64,000 bases of DNA from Amycolatopsis sp. DSM 110486. Its GTDB lineage: Bacteria > Actinomycetota > Actinomycetes > Mycobacteriales > Pseudonocardiaceae. A program made the position numbers and the translations under genes. The notes under the pieces are model-generated. The model was not told the origin of the DNA. It made no database searches and saw nothing but the letters and a program-made list of their open reading frames with translations. Below, piece by piece: positions 16,351 through 25,470 of this stretch. Numbering within the stretch: the stretch's first letter is position 1; every line of letters starts with the position of its first letter. The stretch spans positions 9,789,001 through 9,853,000 of the forward strand of contig NZ_CP080519.1 of NCBI RefSeq assembly GCF_019468465.1, given 5' to 3'.

Positions 16351-16992
16351 ATGACCTCCGAATCCGTGGCGCCCGTGCTCGGGCTGCGCGAACGCAAGAA
16401 GCTGGCGGCCCGGCAGGCGCTGGGTGCCGCGGCGCTGCGGCTCGCGCTCGAGCGTGGCCTGAACCAGCTGCGAGTCGAGGACATCGCGAGCGAGGTCGGC
16501 GTGTCGCCGCGCACGTTCAACAACTACTTCTCCAGCAAGGAGGAGGCGGTCTGCTCGTTCATCGTCGCGCAGCAGGAGCGCGTGCGGGAGGCGCTGCGGG
16601 CCCGGCCGGCCCACGAGCCGCTGTGGGAGGCCGTGATCAACGCGGCGGTGGAGCAGGCCTCACGCGACGGCTCGCCCCGGCGCGAGGACGTGCGCCGCAT
16701 GCGCGACATGGTGCGCAACGCCGGACTGTTCGCGGAGATGCTGCGCGCGCACGCCACCGTGGAGCGCGTACTGGCCGAAGCCGTCACCGAACGGGCGGGC
16801 GGCACCGCAAATCCGTTGCACGCGAGGATGCTCGCGGGGATCGTACAGAGCGCCTCCCGCATCGCGTTTCACACGTGGCTGACCTCCGGGCCGGACGCCG
16901 AGTTCCTGCCCACGTTCGTGGACCTGCTGCGGGAGGCTTCCGCGGGCATGCCCACCCTGGCCGCGGCCGCGGCGAGCACCACCGCACCATGA
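16351..16992 (+). CDS. TetR family transcriptional regulator
   Basis: 213 aa. The N-terminal HTH reads LRERKKLAARQALGAAALRL and VEDIASEVGVSPRTFNNYFS with SKEEAV (about 10-62), followed by an all-helical ligand domain. The message is probably leaderless (TACGCT, 7 bases, ATG). The two ABC exporter genes follow 64 bp downstream on the same strand. The regulator most likely senses an exported drug or metabolite and represses the operon through the 46-bp palindrome. Confidence 0.92.
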   Translation: MTSESVAPVLGLRERKKLAARQALGAAALRLALERGLNQLRVEDIASEVGVSPRTFNNYFSSKEEAVCSFIVAQQERVREALRARPAHEPLWEAVINAAVEQASRDGSPRREDVRRMRDMVRNAGLFAEMLRAHATVERVLAEAVTERAGGTANPLHARMLAGIVQSASRIAFHTWLTSGPDAEFLPTFVDLLREASAGMPTLAAAAASTTAP

Positions 16993-17056
16993 GCCACCCG
17001 AACCGTCCAAAACAGACACACCACCACAGAACACCATCCTGGGGGAGAACCGACCC

Positions 17057-18790
17057 GTGCTGATCCGCCTGTTGCGCAGTCATCTGCGCCCCTACAAGAC
17101 GACCATTTGGCTGGTCGTCGTCCTGCAGCTGGTGCAGACGCTGGCCGCGCTGTACCTGCCGACGCTCAACGCCGACATCGTCGACAACGGGCTCGTGAAA
17201 GGCGACACCGGCTACATCATGCGGATCGGCGGCATGATGCTGCTGGTCACGCTGGTGCAGATCGCCGGCTCGATCGGCGCCGTCTACTTCGGCGCCCGCA
17301 CCGCCATGTCCCTGGGCCGCGACGTGCGCGGCTCGGTGTTCCACCGGGTCCAGGACTTCTCCGCCCGCGAGGTCGGCCAGTTCGGCACACCCTCGCTCAT
17401 CACCCGCACCACCAACGACGTGCAGCAGGTCCAGATGCTGGTGCTGATGACGCTGACGCTGATGGTGTCGGCACCGATCATGTGCGTCGGCGGCATCCTC
17501 CTGGCGCTGAACCAGGACGTGCCGCTCTCGTCGCTGCTGCTGGTGATCGTGCCGGTGCTGGGCGTCGCCGTCGGCCTGATCATCGCCCGTATGCGTCCGG
17601 CGTTCCGGCTCATGCAGGTGCGCATCGACAAGATCAACCAGGTGATGCGCGAGCAGATCATGGGCATCCGCGTGATCCGCGCGTTCGTGCGCGACGAGCG
17701 CGAGCGCGAACGCTTCGGCCAGGCCAACGACGAGCTGCTCACCGTGTCGCTGCGCGTCGGCCGGCTGATGGCGCTGATGTTCCCCACCGTGATGCTGGTG
17801 GTCAACGTCTCGAGCGTCGCCGTGCTGTGGTTCGGCGGGCACCGCATCGAGAGCGGCTCGATGCAGATCGGCGCGTTGACGGCGTTCCTGGCCTACCTGC
17901 TGCAGATCCTGATGTCGGTCATGATGGCCACGTTCATGTTCATGATGGTGCCGCGCGCCGAGGTGAGCGCGGAGCGCATCTCCGAGGTCCTCGACACCGA
18001 GTCGAGCGTCCGCCCTCCGCTGAAGCCGGTCTCCCCCGGCCGCGTGCACGGCGTGCTGGAGCTGACCGGCGTCGAGTTCTGCTACCCCGGCGCGGAGAAG
18101 GCGGTGCTGCGCGACATCTCGCTGAGCGCGCGCCCCGGTGAGACGACCGCCGTGATCGGCAGCACGGGCAGCGGCAAGACCACCCTGCTCAACCTGATCC
18201 CCCGGCTCATGGACGCCACCTCCGGCACCGTCCGCGTGGACGGCGTCGACGTGCGCGAGCTCGACCCGGCCGTGCTCGCCTCGGCCGTCGGGATGGTGCC
18301 GCAGAAGCCGTACCTGTTCGCGGGCACGGTGGCGAGCAACCTGCGTTACGGCAACCCGGACGCCACCGACGACGAGCTCTGGCACGCGCTGGAAGTGGCG
18401 CAGGGCAAGGACTTCGTGCAGAAGATGACCGAAGGGCTCGCCTCCCCGATCGCCCAGGGCGGCACGAACGTCTCGGGCGGGCAGCGCCAGCGTCTCGCCA
18501 TCGCGCGGATGCTGGTGCACAAACCGGAGATCTACCTGTTCGACGACTCGTTCAGCGCGCTGGACTACGCGACCGACGCGGCGCTGCGCCGCGCGCTGAC
18601 CGACGAGACCCGCGAGGCGACGGTGGTCATCGTCGCGCAGCGCGTGAGCACCATCCGGGGCGCCGACCGCATCATCGTCCTCGACGACGGGCGCGTCGTC
18701 GGCACCGGAACCCACCACGAACTGATGGACGGCAACGAAACGTATCGCGAGATCGTGCTTTCGCAGCTGACCGAGCAGGAGGCGGCGTGA
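17057..18790 (+). CDS. ABC exporter half-transporter 1 (degenerate ATPase Walker B)
   Basis: 577 aa: six-helix transmembrane domain (about 1-310) and a nucleotide-binding domain. Walker A is GSTGSGKTT and the signature is canonical VSGGQRQRLAIAR. Walker B reads YLFDDSFSALD, where the catalytic Glu is Asp. The partner encoded next has the opposite pattern, so the pair forms a heterodimeric exporter with one working and one degenerate ATP site, as in TM287/288. GTG 17057 follows GGGGGAG. The stop overlaps the next start. Confidence 0.93.
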   Translation: MLIRLLRSHLRPYKTTIWLVVVLQLVQTLAALYLPTLNADIVDNGLVKGDTGYIMRIGGMMLLVTLVQIAGSIGAVYFGARTAMSLGRDVRGSVFHRVQDFSAREVGQFGTPSLITRTTNDVQQVQMLVLMTLTLMVSAPIMCVGGILLALNQDVPLSSLLLVIVPVLGVAVGLIIARMRPAFRLMQVRIDKINQVMREQIMGIRVIRAFVRDERERERFGQANDELLTVSLRVGRLMALMFPTVMLVVNVSSVAVLWFGGHRIESGSMQIGALTAFLAYLLQILMSVMMATFMFMMVPRAEVSAERISEVLDTESSVRPPLKPVSPGRVHGVLELTGVEFCYPGAEKAVLRDISLSARPGETTAVIGSTGSGKTTLLNLIPRLMDATSGTVRVDGVDVRELDPAVLASAVGMVPQKPYLFAGTVASNLRYGNPDATDDELWHALEVAQGKDFVQKMTEGLASPIAQGGTNVSGGQRQRLAIARMLVHKPEIYLFDDSFSALDYATDAALRRALTDETREATVVIVAQRVSTIRGADRIIVLDDGRVVGTGTHHELMDGNETYREIVLSQLTEQEAA

Positions 18791-20796
18791 GCGAGGAAGA
18801 GGGCACCACGGGAGCGGTCGCGACGGAGGTCGGCGAACGGCCGACCGCGGCGCGCAACAAGAACGTCGCGCCCGCCGCGGGGCCGGGGCGGTTCATGGCC
18901 GGCGGCATGCCGCCGGAGAAGGCGATGGACTTCAAGGGGTCGCTGGCCCGGCTGCTGCGCCTGCTGAGGCCGCAGCGGGCGGCGCTGATCGGCGTGCTGA
19001 TCCTCGGCACGGTGAGCGTCGCGCTGACCGTGATCGGGCCGAAGATCCTCGCGCGTGCCACCGACCTGATCTTCGCGGGCGTGATCGGCAAGAACCTGCC
19101 CTCCGGCGTCACGAAGGACGCCGTCGTCGCGGGCCTGCGGGCGCAGGGCAACACCACGCTCGCGGACATCTTCGCGCGCGCCGACATCGTGCCGGGCCAG
19201 GGCATCGACTTCACAGCCGTGGGCCAGGTGCTGCTGATCGTGCTGGCGCTGTACGTGATCGCGTCGTTCTTCGGCCTGATCCAGGCGCGCCTGACGACGA
19301 GCCTCGTGCAGGGCGCTGTCTACTCGCTGCGCCGCGACGTCGAGGAGAAGCTCGCGCGGCTGCCGCTGCGCTACTTCGACCGCCAGCCGCGAGGTGAGGT
19401 GCTCAGCCGCGTCACCAACGACATCGACAACCTCGCGCAGTCGCTGCAGCAGACGCTCTCGCAGATCGTCACCTCGGTGCTGACGGTGATCGGCGTGCTG
19501 CTGATGATGTTCCTGATCTCACCGCTGCTCGCGATCATCGCGCTGCTGACCGTGCCCGTGTCGGTGTTCATCGCGGCCAAGATCGGCAAGCGCGCGCAGC
19601 CGCAGTTCATCAAGCAGTGGGCCACGACGGGAAAGCTCAACGCGCACATCGAGGAGATGTACACCGGCCACTCGCTGGTCAAGGTCTTCGGCCGGCGTGA
19701 AGAGGCCGAAGCGATGTTCCGCGAGCAGAACGACACACTGTACAACGCGAGCTTCCGGGCGCAGTTCATCTCCGGGACGATCCAGCCGGCGATGATGTTC
19801 ATCGGCAACCTGAACTACGTGCTGGTCGCCGTGATCGGTGCGCTGCGCGTGGCGTCGGGCACCCTGACGCTGGGCGACGTGCAGGCTTTCATCCAGTACT
19901 CGCGCCAGTTCAGCCAGCCGGTGACCCAGATCGCGAGCATGGCGAACCTCCTGCAGTCGGGCGTCGCGTCGGCCGAGCGGGTGTTCGCACTGCTCGACGC
20001 GAAGGAGCAGGAGCCCGAGCCCGCGAACCCGGAGCGCCCGGCCGTGGTCCACGGCAAGGTCGAGTTCCACGACGTGTCCTTCCGCTACCTCGAGGACACG
20101 CCGCTGATCGAGAACCTCTCGCTCACGGTGGAGCCGGGCCAGACGGTCGCGATCGTCGGCCCGACCGGCGCAGGCAAGACCACGCTGGTGAACCTGCTGA
20201 TGCGGTTCTACGAGATCGACAGCGGGCGCATCACGCTCGACGGCGTGGACATCGCGAAGATGAACCGCGAGGAGCTGCGTGACAAGACCGGCATGGTCCT
20301 GCAGGACGCGTGGCTGTTCGGCGGCACCATCGAGGAGAACATCGCCTACGGCGCCGACGACGTGACCCACGAGCAGGTCGTGGAAGCGGCCACCGCGACC
20401 TACGTGGACCGCTTCGTGCGCACGCTGCCCGACGGCTACGCCACGGTGATCGACGACGAGGGCGGCACGGTCAGCGCCGGTGAGAAGCAGCTGATCACGG
20501 TGGCGCGGGCGTTCCTCGCGAAGCCGGCCATCCTCATCCTCGACGAGGCGACCAGCTCCGTGGACACCCGCACAGAGGTGCTCATCCAGCACGCGATGAA
20601 CTCGCTGCGCGAGGGCCGCACGAGCTTCGTGATCGCCCACCGCCTGTCCACGATCCGCGACGCCGACGTGATCCTGGTGATGGAGTCGGGCCGCATCGTG
20701 GAGCAGGGCGACCACGAAACCCTGCTGCACGCGGGCGGCGCGTACTCCCGCCTGTACGCGGCGCAGTTCGCCGAGGCGATGGCCGAGACGGACTGA
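18787..20796 (+). CDS. ABC exporter half-transporter 2 (consensus Walker B, altered signature)
   Basis: 669 aa. An N-terminal extension of about 50 aa precedes the six-helix domain, and an extra loop of about 60 aa between the first two helices is typical of the long partner. Walker A is GPTGAGKTTL and Walker B is ILDEATSSVD with the catalytic Glu. The signature is VSAGEKQLITVAR instead of SGGQ. The consensus ATP site is therefore formed by this Walker A/B and the SGGQ of protein 1. GTG 18787 overlaps the upstream TGA (GTGA), giving coupled, equal synthesis. Multidrug or lipid export is likely; the substrate is unknown. Confidence 0.93.
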   Translation: MSEEEGTTGAVATEVGERPTAARNKNVAPAAGPGRFMAGGMPPEKAMDFKGSLARLLRLLRPQRAALIGVLILGTVSVALTVIGPKILARATDLIFAGVIGKNLPSGVTKDAVVAGLRAQGNTTLADIFARADIVPGQGIDFTAVGQVLLIVLALYVIASFFGLIQARLTTSLVQGAVYSLRRDVEEKLARLPLRYFDRQPRGEVLSRVTNDIDNLAQSLQQTLSQIVTSVLTVIGVLLMMFLISPLLAIIALLTVPVSVFIAAKIGKRAQPQFIKQWATTGKLNAHIEEMYTGHSLVKVFGRREEAEAMFREQNDTLYNASFRAQFISGTIQPAMMFIGNLNYVLVAVIGALRVASGTLTLGDVQAFIQYSRQFSQPVTQIASMANLLQSGVASAERVFALLDAKEQEPEPANPERPAVVHGKVEFHDVSFRYLEDTPLIENLSLTVEPGQTVAIVGPTGAGKTTLVNLLMRFYEIDSGRITLDGVDIAKMNREELRDKTGMVLQDAWLFGGTIEENIAYGADDVTHEQVVEAATATYVDRFVRTLPDGYATVIDDEGGTVSAGEKQLITVARAFLAKPAILILDEATSSVDTRTEVLIQHAMNSLREGRTSFVIAHRLSTIRDADVILVMESGRIVEQGDHETLLHAGGAYSRLYAAQFAEAMAETD

Positions 20797-20809
20797 TCCG
20801 GGGCGTTCG

Positions 20810-20857
20810 ATCCGGGGCGGTGCCGCTGTGATGAAACACGGTGGCGCCGCCCCGGAT
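20810..20857. terminator. Bidirectional terminator between exporter and poxB
   Basis: ATCCGGGGCGG (20810-20820) pairs perfectly with CCGCCCCGGAT (20847-20857). The inner GCCGCTGTG/CACGGTGGC extends the stem with two wobble pairs around ATGAAA. It lies between two convergent genes. Confidence 0.75.
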
Positions 20858-20887
20858 GCGTTTACGGGCTCTGGTTCTCCAGGCGTG

Positions 20888-22636
20888 CTACAGGCGGGGC
20901 ACGTTGCGCAGATTGGACTTCGCCAGCTGCAGCATCTTGCCCACTCCGCCGCCGAGGACGGTGCGGCTCGCGGCGAGTGCGAAGCCGCGCACCTGGGCGG
21001 CGGTGATGTTCGGCGGGATCGACAGCGCGTTGGGATCGGTCACCACGTCGAGGACCGCGGGGCCGTCGTGGTCGAGGATCTCGCGGATGCCCTCGCGCAC
21101 GTCGGCCGGCTTCTCGACCCGGCGGGAGTGCAGGCCGGACGCGCGGGCGATGGCGGCGAAGTCGACGGAGTCGTGGTCGGTGCCGAACTCGGGCAAGCCG
21201 TCCACGAGCATCTCGAGCTTCACCATGCCGAGCGAGGAGTTGTTGAACACCACGACTTTCACGGGCAGCGCGTGGGTCTTCAGCGTGAGCAGCTCCCCCA
21301 TCAGCATCGCCAGCCCGCCGTCGCCGCACATCGCCACGACCTGGCGACCCGGCGCCGCCGACTGCACGCCGATGGCGTGGGGCAGCGCGTTGGCCATGCT
21401 GCCGTGCACGAACGAGCCGATCAGCCGGCGCCGGCCGTTGGGCGTGACGTAGCGGGCCGCCCAGACGTTGCCCATGCCGGTGTCCACGGTGAAAACCGCG
21501 TCGTCGGCGGCCTCCTCGTCGAGGATGTCGGCGACGTACTCCGGGTGCAGCGGCACGCGCTGCGCGACGTCGCTCGTGTACGCGTCGACCACGCGCTGCA
21601 GGCTGCGTTCGTGCTTGTGCAGCATGCTGTGCAGGAACGAGCGGTCCTCGCGGCGGCGCAGCCGCGGCAGGGCGGCGCGGATTGTGGCGCCGATGTCGCC
21701 CAGCACCCCGAACTCGAGCACCGAGCGGCGGCCGATGCGGGCGGGGTCGATGTCCACCTGCACGGTGTTGCGCTGCGGCAGGAACGTGTCGTACGGGAAG
21801 TCGGTGCCGAGCAAAAGCACGAGGTCGGCCTCGTGCATCGCGTCATAGCAGGAGCCGTAGCCGAGCAGGCCGCTCATGCCGACGTCGAACGGGTTGTCGT
21901 ACTGCACGAACTCCTTGCCCCGCAAGGAATGCCCCACGGGCGCGCCGATCGTGTCGGCCAGCGCGAGGAGGTCTTCGTGGGCGTCGCGGCAGCCCGCGCC
22001 GGCCATGATCATCACCTTCTCGGCGCGGTTGATCCGCTCCACGAGCCGGTCGACGTCGGCCGCGGCGGGCACGATGGCCGGTGGAGTGCCGAGCGGCGCC
22101 GACACCCCCGTCGGGTTCACGGCGGACTCGTGCGAGACGTCGCCGGGCAGCACCAGCACGGCCGCGCCGCGCCGGCCCACCGCGTTCTGCACCGCGATCC
22201 GCGCGAGCCGCGGCATCTGCTCGGGGCCGCTCACCAGCTCGCAGTAGTGCGAGCACTCCGCGAACAGCTGCTGCGGGTGCGTCTCCTGGAAGAAGCCGGT
22301 GCCGATCTGAGTCGACGGGATGTGCGACGCGAGCGCGAGCACCGGCGCGCCCGAGCGGTGCGCGTCGTAGACCCCTTGCAGCAGGTGCAGGTTGCCAGGA
22401 CCGCAGCTGCCCGCGCACACGGCCAGCTCACCGGTGAGCTGCGCCTCGGCGGCCGCGGCGAACGCGCCGGCCTCTTCGTTGCGCACGTGCACCCAGTCGA
22501 TCCCGCCGCGCGCCGAGCCGCCGGTGCGGCGCACGGCGTCGACCACGGGGTTGAGGCTGTCGCCGACCACGCCGTAGATGCGGCGCACGCCGGACTGCAC
22601 GAGAACGTCGATCAGCTGGTCGGCCACGGTCGCCAT
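20888..22636 (-). CDS. poxB: Pyruvate dehydrogenase (quinone)-like thiamine-diphosphate enzyme
   Basis: 582 aa with the three ThDP-enzyme domains. The N-terminal pyrimidine-binding domain has the catalytic Glu (HVRNEEAGAFAAAAEAQLTG), the central domain is FAD/Rossmann-like (MAGAGCRDAHEDLL), and the C-terminal PP domain has CGDGGLAMLMGEL...FNNSSLG (GDG-x25-NN). PoxB oxidises pyruvate to acetate and CO2, passing electrons to quinone at the membrane. The long C-terminal tail is helical and basic and may be the membrane anchor. The ATG at 22636 has AAAGGA upstream. Confidence 0.9.
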   Translation of the reverse strand: MATVADQLIDVLVQSGVRRIYGVVGDSLNPVVDAVRRTGGSARGGIDWVHVRNEEAGAFAAAAEAQLTGELAVCAGSCGPGNLHLLQGVYDAHRSGAPVLALASHIPSTQIGTGFFQETHPQQLFAECSHYCELVSGPEQMPRLARIAVQNAVGRRGAAVLVLPGDVSHESAVNPTGVSAPLGTPPAIVPAAADVDRLVERINRAEKVMIMAGAGCRDAHEDLLALADTIGAPVGHSLRGKEFVQYDNPFDVGMSGLLGYGSCYDAMHEADLVLLLGTDFPYDTFLPQRNTVQVDIDPARIGRRSVLEFGVLGDIGATIRAALPRLRRREDRSFLHSMLHKHERSLQRVVDAYTSDVAQRVPLHPEYVADILDEEAADDAVFTVDTGMGNVWAARYVTPNGRRRLIGSFVHGSMANALPHAIGVQSAAPGRQVVAMCGDGGLAMLMGELLTLKTHALPVKVVVFNNSSLGMVKLEMLVDGLPEFGTDHDSVDFAAIARASGLHSRRVEKPADVREGIREILDHDGPAVLDVVTDPNALSIPPNITAAQVRGFALAASRTVLGGGVGKMLQLAKSNLRNVPRL

Positions 22637-22697
22637 GAGCGGTCCTTTCCCTCGGGTCCCCGGCAGTCTCGCACCTCCCGGTGAACGTCGCTCGCCC

Positions 22698-22717
22698 TTG
22701 ACAACTATTCTTGTCAA
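22698..22717. promoter_or_regulatory. Promoter/operator TTGACAA-N6-TTGTCAA
   Basis: TTGACAACTATTCTTGTCAA is an exact 7-bp inverted repeat and also supplies a perfect -35 TTGACA for the SRPBCC gene. ArsR-family operators next to SRPBCC genes often look like this, but no ArsR gene is adjacent. Confidence 0.6.
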
Positions 22718-22757
22718 TGACACCGTGGAATTCCCGTCAGGTGAGGAGGAACCGGTC

Positions 22758-23507
22758 ATGACCCACGAGTTCGACGTAACCAAGCAGGTCCGCCTGCCCG
22801 CACCCCCGGAGGCCGTGTGGGACGCCGTGGCCACGGGACCGGGCATCGACTCGTGGTTCATGGGCAAGCACGAGGTCGACGCCCAGGCGCGGCGCGTCCG
22901 CTTCGCCATGGGCGAGTTCACCAGCGAAGCCGAGATCACCACGTGGGAGCCACCGCGGCGCTTCGCCTACCGCGCGACGCCGGCGCCCGACGGCAGCTTC
23001 GACGCCTTCGAGTTCCTCGTGGAGGCGGCCGAGGGCGGCACGTCGGTGCTGCGCTTCATCCACCACGGCTTCACCGCGCAGGACTGGGGCGAGGAGTACC
23101 ACGAGGGCTTCAGCCGCGGCTGGGACATGTACCTGCACACGCTCGGCCAGCTCCTGCAGCACTTCCCCGGCCGCCGCGCGCGGTTCGTGATCGCCGCCGG
23201 TCCGGAGTCGTCGGCGTCGCCGGAAGCCTGGCCGAAGCTGGTGCGAGCGCTGGGGCTGCCGGACGCGCCCGAGGCCGGGCAGCCGGTGCGGTTCGCGGTC
23301 GACGCCGTCGGGCCTGTCGAGGGCATCCTCGACTACACGACCCCGCACTACGCGGGCATCCGGACCCCGGACGCGCTCTACCGCTTCCACGAGCGGTCGG
23401 GGATGGGGATGCCGATCGCGATCGGGCACCACCTGTTCGCCGGCGACGCCGACGTCGAGCAGGAAAGCAAAGCCTGGCAGGCGTGGCTGGAGCGCGTACT
23501 GGCGTGA
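22758..23507 (+). CDS. SRPBCC/AHSA1-like domain protein
   Basis: 249 aa. The START-like fold begins FDVTKQVRLPAPPEAVWDAV and GPGIDSWFMGKHEVD; the motif ITTWEPPRRFAYRAT and the Trp-rich WGEEYHEGFSRGWDMYLHTL are typical of AHSA1 activator-like proteins (residues 1-145). A further 100 aa repeats a weak version of the same fold. Members bind hydrophobic ligands or act as cochaperones. GAGGAGGA precedes the ATG. The promoter overlaps an inverted repeat, so expression is regulated. Confidence 0.85.
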   Translation: MTHEFDVTKQVRLPAPPEAVWDAVATGPGIDSWFMGKHEVDAQARRVRFAMGEFTSEAEITTWEPPRRFAYRATPAPDGSFDAFEFLVEAAEGGTSVLRFIHHGFTAQDWGEEYHEGFSRGWDMYLHTLGQLLQHFPGRRARFVIAAGPESSASPEAWPKLVRALGLPDAPEAGQPVRFAVDAVGPVEGILDYTTPHYAGIRTPDALYRFHERSGMGMPIAIGHHLFAGDADVEQESKAWQAWLERVLA

Positions 23508-23557
23508 TCGGGCGCTAAAGTGGGCGCACCCGAAGGGACGGGGGTGCCACGCCTGCG

Positions 23558-24976
23558 ATGGCGGACGAACTCGCCGAACGCCGGCGCCGACGCGCACTCG
23601 GCCAGGCACCCGAAGCGGCACCCGAGCATCCCGTCGACCAGCACCCCATTGACCAGCGCCTCATCGAAAACAGTGGCGTGTTCGTGGTCCAGGAACACCG
23701 CGCTTCGCAGCTGCACTGGGATTTCCGCCTCGAACGCGGTGGGGTGCTCACGTCGTGGACCGTCCCGCGCGGCCTGCCCCGCTCTCCCGGCCGCGGTCGG
23801 CTCGCCATTCGCATCGACGACCAGCCCGTGGCCTACGCGGACTTCGAAGGCGAGATCCCGGCGGGCGAGTACGGTGCCGGGACGGTCGAGGTGTGGGACC
23901 GCGGCCGCTACGAAACCGTGCACTGGCACGAGCACCGCATCGAGTTCGTGCTCCACGGCGAACGCCTGCGGGGCCGCTACGAGCTCGACCGCGGCAGCAC
24001 CGAGGCCGGAGAGGCGGACGGCTGGCGGCTGCGTCGTCTCGACCCCGCCGAGCCCGGCCACGAGGACACGCCGCGGTTCCTCGCGCCGATGCCCGCCCGG
24101 CCGGGACGCATGCCCTCCACCGCCGAGGACGGCGACTGGGCGTACGAGTTCGCGTGGCCGGGCCGTCGCACGCTCGTGCGCGCGGGCGGCGCGCGCGTGG
24201 CGGCCGTCGACCAGACCGGCGTCGACGTGACCGCGCGCTACCCGGAGCTGCGTGGTCTCGCCGCGCAGCTCGGATCCACGGAAGCGTTGCTGGACGGGCA
24301 GATCGTGGTGTTCGCCGCGGGCAGGCCGGACCCGGAAGGGCTGCGCCGCCGCGCGGAAGCGGACCCCGGAACGGCGCGCCGGCTCGTGGACCGGCATCCC
24401 GCGTTCTTCTTCGTCTCCGACGTGCTGCACCTCGACGGCCGCTCGCGGCTGGCCCTGCCGTATCTCGAACGCCGCGCGCTGCTCGACGACTTGGGCCTCG
24501 CCGGCGACCACTGGCAGGTGCCGCCGACCCACCTCGGCGACGGCGGCGCCGTCGCACGGGCGAGCCGCGACCACGGTCTGCCCGGCCTTGTCGCGAAGCG
24601 CCGGAGCAGCCCGTACCGGCCGGGCCGGGCGAACACGGACTGGCTGTTCGTGGAGTCCCCGGACGTGCGCCGGGTGCTCATCGCGGGCTGGCGTCCCGGC
24701 GGCGGCCGGCGAGCCGGGACGTTCGGGTCACTGCTGCTGGCCGTGCCCGACGGCGCGGGCCTGCGCTACGCGGGCAGCGTCGGAGTCGGCTTCTCCGAGG
24801 AGGAACTCGGCTCGCTCGCCGCGGTGCTCGCGCAGCTGGAACAACCGCGGCCGCCGTTGGCCGACGTGCCGGACCACCCCGATGCGCGCTGGGTACGGCC
24901 CGTGCTCGCCGCGGAGGTCCTGCACGGGCCGAAGTCCGCGCCGCGCTGGCGCGGGCTGCTCAGCGAGCCCGGGTAG
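23558..24976 (+). CDS. LigD-like protein: 3'-phosphoesterase domain plus degenerate ATP-dependent ligase domain (probably catalytically dead)
   Basis: 472 aa. The PE domain (about 35-165) keeps H47, H53, D55, R57 and Y93, but the metal ligand equivalent to PaLigD H84 is Q89 (DDQP instead of EDHP). In the ligase domain (about 185-360) the nucleotidyl-accepting Lys of E-P-K-W-D-G is A199 (YEFAWPGRR), and motif IV has DGQ248 instead of DGE. Motif V (GLVAKRRSSPYRPGR) and the OB-fold remain well conserved, so the fold is under selection. A structural NHEJ partner or a regulator is possible. The polymerase domain is absent. Confidence 0.85.
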   Translation: MADELAERRRRRALGQAPEAAPEHPVDQHPIDQRLIENSGVFVVQEHRASQLHWDFRLERGGVLTSWTVPRGLPRSPGRGRLAIRIDDQPVAYADFEGEIPAGEYGAGTVEVWDRGRYETVHWHEHRIEFVLHGERLRGRYELDRGSTEAGEADGWRLRRLDPAEPGHEDTPRFLAPMPARPGRMPSTAEDGDWAYEFAWPGRRTLVRAGGARVAAVDQTGVDVTARYPELRGLAAQLGSTEALLDGQIVVFAAGRPDPEGLRRRAEADPGTARRLVDRHPAFFFVSDVLHLDGRSRLALPYLERRALLDDLGLAGDHWQVPPTHLGDGGAVARASRDHGLPGLVAKRRSSPYRPGRANTDWLFVESPDVRRVLIAGWRPGGGRRAGTFGSLLLAVPDGAGLRYAGSVGVGFSEEELGSLAAVLAQLEQPRPPLADVPDHPDARWVRPVLAAEVLHGPKSAPRWRGLLSEPG

Positions 24977-25358
24977 CCGGGCGGCGCAGGCACAGCGCGA
25001 TACCGGCCAGCAGCACGACGGCACCGGCGACGATGTTGCCCGTCAACGCTCCCACCGACGGCGCGGTTTCGTCCCCGTAGCGCAGGATTAGCGGCGACAC
25101 CGCGGCCCAGACGCCGAGCACCGGCAGGACCCACGTGAGGGCCTGCGGGCGCGTGGTGCGCGCTCGCACGGCGGCGAGCACGATGATCGCCAGACCGGCC
25201 ACCGTGTTGCTGATCGCGAGCTCCGCCGCGCCGCCGAACCGCGCCAGCCACGGGCCGATGATCAAGTACAGACCGGCCAGCACGGCCAGCCCCGCGGCGC
25301 CGCCGACCAGTGCGCCGACGGCACCGTTCGTGCCGGTGCGTTCGGTCGTGGTGGACAT
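24960..25358 (-). CDS. SPW-repeat membrane protein
   Basis: 132 aa with four hydrophobic helices. Two repeats of the SPW type are visible: IGPWLARFGGAAELAISNTV with AGLAIIVLA, and VSPLILRYGDETAPSVGALT with GNIVAGAVVLLAG. Function of the family is unknown. GAGGTGA lies eight bases before the ATG. Its 3' end overlaps the convergent LigD-like gene by 17 bp. Confidence 0.8.
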   Translation of the reverse strand: MSTTTERTGTNGAVGALVGGAAGLAVLAGLYLIIGPWLARFGGAAELAISNTVAGLAIIVLAAVRARTTRPQALTWVLPVLGVWAAVSPLILRYGDETAPSVGALTGNIVAGAVVLLAGIALCLRRPATRAR

Positions 25359-25470
25359 CCCGGATCACCTCGCCGTAGTCGGGTTCCCTTGATCGGGTTC
25401 ACGGGTGGAGTACCCACGATCGGCGTGGCTCGCACGGGCCCGGGGTGATCTCCACCCGTTCGGCGGCCGG

